A DNA stretch of 64,000 bases from JADJSS01 sp964490845 (lineage in GTDB: Bacteria; Bacteroidota; Bacteroidia; Chitinophagales; JADIYW01), in NCBI GenBank assembly GCA_964490845.1, contig CAZBED010000003.1, forward strand, positions 62,001 through 126,000, written 5' to 3'. A program made the position numbers and the translations under genes. Of this stretch, positions 61,257 to 64,000 are shown in pieces; the first letter of the stretch is position 1; every line of letters begins with the position of its first letter. Below the pieces are notes generated by a model. That model searched no databases. It was not told the DNA's origin and saw only the letters and a list, made by a program, of their open reading frames with translations.

Positions 61257-63044
61257 TTATTGTTTGATAAATTTCTGTACGCCGAATGATACATCTGTCT
61301 CTGCGCTGATGAAATAGGTTCCGGCTGAGAACAGCTGAAGTGGAATATCAAGTGTTGAACCGAATTTATCCGTAACAAAGACCTCTTTCCCTGCTACATC
61401 AATAATTCTAAGTTGACGTATTTTTTCCGCACTGTACTTTGTATTCAACGAAACGGTTAAATGGTCGGTTGCGGGATTAGGTGCAATCGTCAGGATGTCA
61501 GGCACCAGTTTAAAATTGTTGACGGCGGAAATTACCGAGTTGTTTTTTACGGTATGGCAGGCGATGGTTACATTATCTTCATCAATGATACATAATTGCA
61601 CGGAGTCTTTCCCAAACACCTCCATCTTGCCAAATGCATTTTTAGTATTGCTGTTGCCGATACCCATCCCTCCTTTGTTCCATAGCCACTTATTCAGGTC
61701 GAATCCGATGACAGAAAGAATATTGTTAAACTGATAATACAATTCCGTGGATGTCACACTTAACCCGCTTGCATTCATTTCCGGCAAGCCGGCGTTGGTA
61801 CCGTCATCGATGGCGCAGCCATGCGTATCGCCGCTGATAACTATAATATTTTTGAGATTGTTGTTTTTGATAAAATTCAATATCTGATTGCGTTCATACG
61901 CATACGCGCCAAAATAATCCGACAGGCTGTACGACAAGCGAAATCCTGTTCCGGCCTGCCCTGCAATATCGAACTGTATGCCTTGCAAAAACAAAGGCAA
62001 TTCCACTAATTGCTGCATATTTTTATTGAAGGGAACCCCGGAGATAATAAACTTCCAGGTGGCGGTTGAATTTTTAAGCGCATTCAGAAACCAGTTTAAT
62101 TGCGGTTGATTCAGCAATTTATTCGCAGGATTCAACCCGTCATAAGTCCATAAATTAAACTGGGCATTGTATTTTAAATTGTTCCAGCCTCCGGTATTGC
62201 AACTACGGACATCAATCATAAAAAACTCGCAATTGCCCACCCTGAATGAATGATAATAACCATCTGTATCATTTAGGACACGATATCCGGGAAAGAATTT
62301 ATTATACCCTTCCAGACAGTTGGCGCGCATTTGTGGCGTGCGTGGTATCAGGTCAATGTAATTAATCAGTTTTCCGTTCTCTGTACGTACTTTAGCCGCA
62401 CCGCCTCTGAAATACCTTGAATTGCCCCATGTATCATCATCATCCGGCATATAGGCAATGGGGACTCTTTTCAACATCTCTTTGCAGACAGGCTCTTCAT
62501 TTCTCTTCCGCCATGCCAGCTCTATGGTTTTCCAGTCCTCAGGATAAACGAATCCCGGAGAAGTTGGTATCTGATAGGACGGATAGGTAAAATCTCCGGT
62601 GTGAATGAATAAGTCCGGATGGTGTTTGGGCATTACATCAAATACTTTCATGTTTTCCGTCTCCTGACAAGAACCTGTAACAAACACCAGATGTTCCTCC
62701 GTTCCTACGGGTGGGAAGGTTTTAAAATGTCCGCTTACCGGCTGAACGGTTCCGTTGATGCGATATCGGAAATAGTAATCGGTCGATGGAAGTAAAGAGG
62801 ACAGATTCACAATCTTGCTGCTGTCTGATGCGGCTTCGGTGGATGAATTAATGGACTGGAATGAGTTGAATAAAGAATCCGTGGTGTATTCCAAAATAAA
62901 ATCTGTAGCCTGATTAGTACGGATATATATGCGTGCGCTATTTTCCGTCACACCTCCGGTCATCGGGCCATGAGTAATAGTTTGTGAAAACCCATTACAG
63001 GAAATCAACACAAGGAGAAGAAGACTTAGTCTGGTTAATTGCAT
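61257..63044 (-). CDS. PhoD-like metallophosphoesterase with T9SS sorting tail
   Basis: The 595-residue protein from ATG 63044 starts with a signal peptide (MQLTRLSLLLLVLISCNGFSQ), has an N-terminal Fn3-like domain (THGPMTGGVTENSARIYIRT, as in PhoD-type enzymes), then the metal sites FVTGSCQ, HTGDFTY, DDDDTWGN and SGDTHGC of a calcineurin-like phosphatase, and a C-terminal sorting domain IAPNPATDHLTVSL that ends QKFIKQ. It should be exported by T9SS. It likely degrades phosphate esters outside the cell. The upstream in-frame ATG at 63068 is less likely. Confidence 0.88.
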   Translation of the reverse strand: MQLTRLSLLLLVLISCNGFSQTITHGPMTGGVTENSARIYIRTNQATDFILEYTTDSLFNSFQSINSSTEAASDSSKIVNLSSLLPSTDYYFRYRINGTVQPVSGHFKTFPPVGTEEHLVFVTGSCQETENMKVFDVMPKHHPDLFIHTGDFTYPSYQIPTSPGFVYPEDWKTIELAWRKRNEEPVCKEMLKRVPIAYMPDDDDTWGNSRYFRGGAAKVRTENGKLINYIDLIPRTPQMRANCLEGYNKFFPGYRVLNDTDGYYHSFRVGNCEFFMIDVRSCNTGGWNNLKYNAQFNLWTYDGLNPANKLLNQPQLNWFLNALKNSTATWKFIISGVPFNKNMQQLVELPLFLQGIQFDIAGQAGTGFRLSYSLSDYFGAYAYERNQILNFIKNNNLKNIIVISGDTHGCAIDDGTNAGLPEMNASGLSVTSTELYYQFNNILSVIGFDLNKWLWNKGGMGIGNSNTKNAFGKMEVFGKDSVQLCIIDEDNVTIACHTVKNNSVISAVNNFKLVPDILTIAPNPATDHLTVSLNTKYSAEKIRQLRIIDVAGKEVFVTDKFGSTLDIPLQLFSAGTYFISAETDVSFGVQKFIKQ

Positions 63045-63164
63045 GCGAAAAGTTACAAAATAATACACAATTGTATGTGCATCATTGCTGTAATTTTTCA
63101 GTACTTAGAAGAACCGCAAAATCCCCATATCAGACAGCAAGTGCTCATATGCCTGTGATTGGCA

Positions 63165-63572
63165 TTAGCGGTCGTGTTTTTTCAGATACTTTATATGAAT
63201 GGTCAGCCAGATGGCTCTTGAAAGCTGTGCCACATAAGGAGCTGCCAGCACCAGCAACAAGGCGCAGGAAGCAATATAATAGACCGCATTATCGAGAAAT
63301 TTCTCCCGGCTGAAATTTAAGGCCATATATACGGGCAGTAATGCCAGGCACATAGCACAGGTGATGATATAACTCATATACATGGCACCGTAATAAAAGC
63401 CGGGCTCCACCTTAAAATCTTCTCCGCAGGAAGAACACCGGTCATTCATGTCCAGCATCCTGCTTAACACATACGGATTGGATTTAAATAATTTCTCTTT
63501 GCCGCAAGTCGGGCATTTGAGGGTAAGAGCATACCGCCATTTAGGTTTCAACACACTAACAGATTCTTTCAT
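63165..63572 (-). CDS. DUF983 membrane protein with a zinc ribbon
   Basis: The N-terminal CPTCGKEKLF and CSSCGEDF form a four-Cys zinc ribbon, followed by two or three hydrophobic segments (GAMYMSYIITCAMCLALLPVY and LLLVLAAPYVAQLSRA), the DUF983 arrangement. Length of 135 is normal. The function is not known. It starts 6 bp after the TPMT-type gene, so they are co-transcribed. Confidence 0.75.
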   Translation of the reverse strand: MKESVSVLKPKWRYALTLKCPTCGKEKLFKSNPYVLSRMLDMNDRCSSCGEDFKVEPGFYYGAMYMSYIITCAMCLALLPVYMALNFSREKFLDNAVYYIASCALLLVLAAPYVAQLSRAIWLTIHIKYLKKHDR

Positions 63573-63578
63573 GCTTAC

Positions 63579-64000
63579 TTATTTCCTTTTTACTATAAAA
63601 AACAACTCCGTTCCCATTCTCGGTGTAATAGATGTGGTGCAATGCTCCATCTCCATTACCTCAAATTTATCCTGAAACAACAAAAGATATTCTTCTTTTC
63701 CGCCACCGAACGGAGGGCCGCTTTCAAACTGTTTATCAAACAACAACCCGGCAAGTTTTCCTCCGGTAGTCAATAGCGAATACATTTTTTCCATGTAGCT
63801 TTTTCGCTGAACCGGAAGTAAGGCACAGAAGAAGGTCTGCTCCAGTATAATATCATATTTTCCGGAATGCTTAAAAAAATCACCGCAAATGACTGTCAGT
63901 TGCCGTCCGGCATACGCTTCATATTTTTTCAACAACTGCTGAACCAGCGTGGGAGCAAGATCTATAAGTGTTACATTGGTAAACCCGCTTTCAAGCAGGT
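63579..64000 (-). CDS. TPMT-type SAM-dependent methyltransferase, 5' partial
   Basis: The frame runs off the right edge, so the N-terminus is missing. Visible are NVTLIDLAPTLVQQL (the end of the AdoMet acidic strand), YDIILEQTFFCALLPVQRKSYMEKMYSLL (motif with E-Q-T-F-F-C-A-L) and GGKLAGLLF, which match thiopurine methyltransferase-like proteins. These methylate small thiols, halides or selenium compounds; the substrate is not deducible here. It is upstream of the DUF983 gene in the same operon. Confidence 0.75.
   Translation of the reverse strand, partial: LLESGFTNVTLIDLAPTLVQQLLKKYEAYAGRQLTVICGDFFKHSGKYDIILEQTFFCALLPVQRKSYMEKMYSLLTTGGKLAGLLFDKQFESGPPFGGGKEEYLLLFQDKFEVMEMEHCTTSITPRMGTELFFIVKRK

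Noticed and set aside
1..64000. CRISPR array
   Set aside because: No series of regularly spaced direct repeats with unique spacers is present; the tandem repeats seen have 2-4 copies without spacers.

Overview
The window looks like chromosome of a Bacteroidota bacterium, probably Chitinophagales or Sphingobacteriales-like. The reasons are type IX secretion sorting tails on two secreted proteins (43542-44315, 61257-63044), the Bacteroidota promoter box TAnnTTTG directly upstream of many start codons, a ketosphinganine-reductase-like enzyme, a glutathione-free tyrosine degradation cluster, and several short dispersed repeats typical of the phylum. Housekeeping genes have moderate GC; three stretches are clearly AT-rich and look acquired.

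Region 1 (1-10,100) is an AT-rich accessory island that stops at the 3' end of a tRNA gene with a CAU anticodon (10112-10185, minus). It carries the end of a VapE/VirE-type helicase, an XRE regulator, a DUF429-like protein, a small lipoprotein, a large protein with a HEPN-type R-x4-H motif, and a tight three-gene minus-strand operon: a TSPPY-type DNA methyltransferase, an 818-residue kinase with two separate GHKL ATPase modules, and a protein with an expanded receiver domain and an unknown C-terminal half. This operon is the best candidate for an undescribed conflict or defence system here.

Region 2 (10,200-53,721) is mostly core metabolism: cysS, ruvC, a peptide transporter, an L,D-transpeptidase, lysA, PAPS synthesis (cysC-cysD-cysN), purK and purE separated by a MITE-like element, an orphan AT-rich nuclease-like gene, tcdA, rnhB, two tandem acyltransferases, glutamate dehydrogenase, a tyrosine/phenylalanine degradation cluster (hmgA, hppD, marR, fahA, phhA), a lipid-type reductase pair, fhs, typA, a secernin-like peptidase, a four-gene secreted cluster (T9SS protein, sulfoquinovosidase-like GH31, amine oxidase, SGNH esterase), carbonic anhydrase and uvrA.

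Region 3 (53,722-57,240) starts with about 1 kb without protein genes. It holds two direct copies of a GC-rich palindromic repeat, two tandem candidate small RNAs on the minus strand (each with a TAnnTTTG box and a terminator), and strong hairpins. A PstI/BsuBI-type restriction-modification pair follows. Region 4 (57,240-64,000) has small unknown genes, an Old Yellow Enzyme, a hydrolase gene broken by one in-frame TAG, a T9SS-exported PhoD-like phosphatase, a DUF983 protein and a partial TPMT-type methyltransferase.

All family assignments come from reading motifs and from memory of the families; no search was run.
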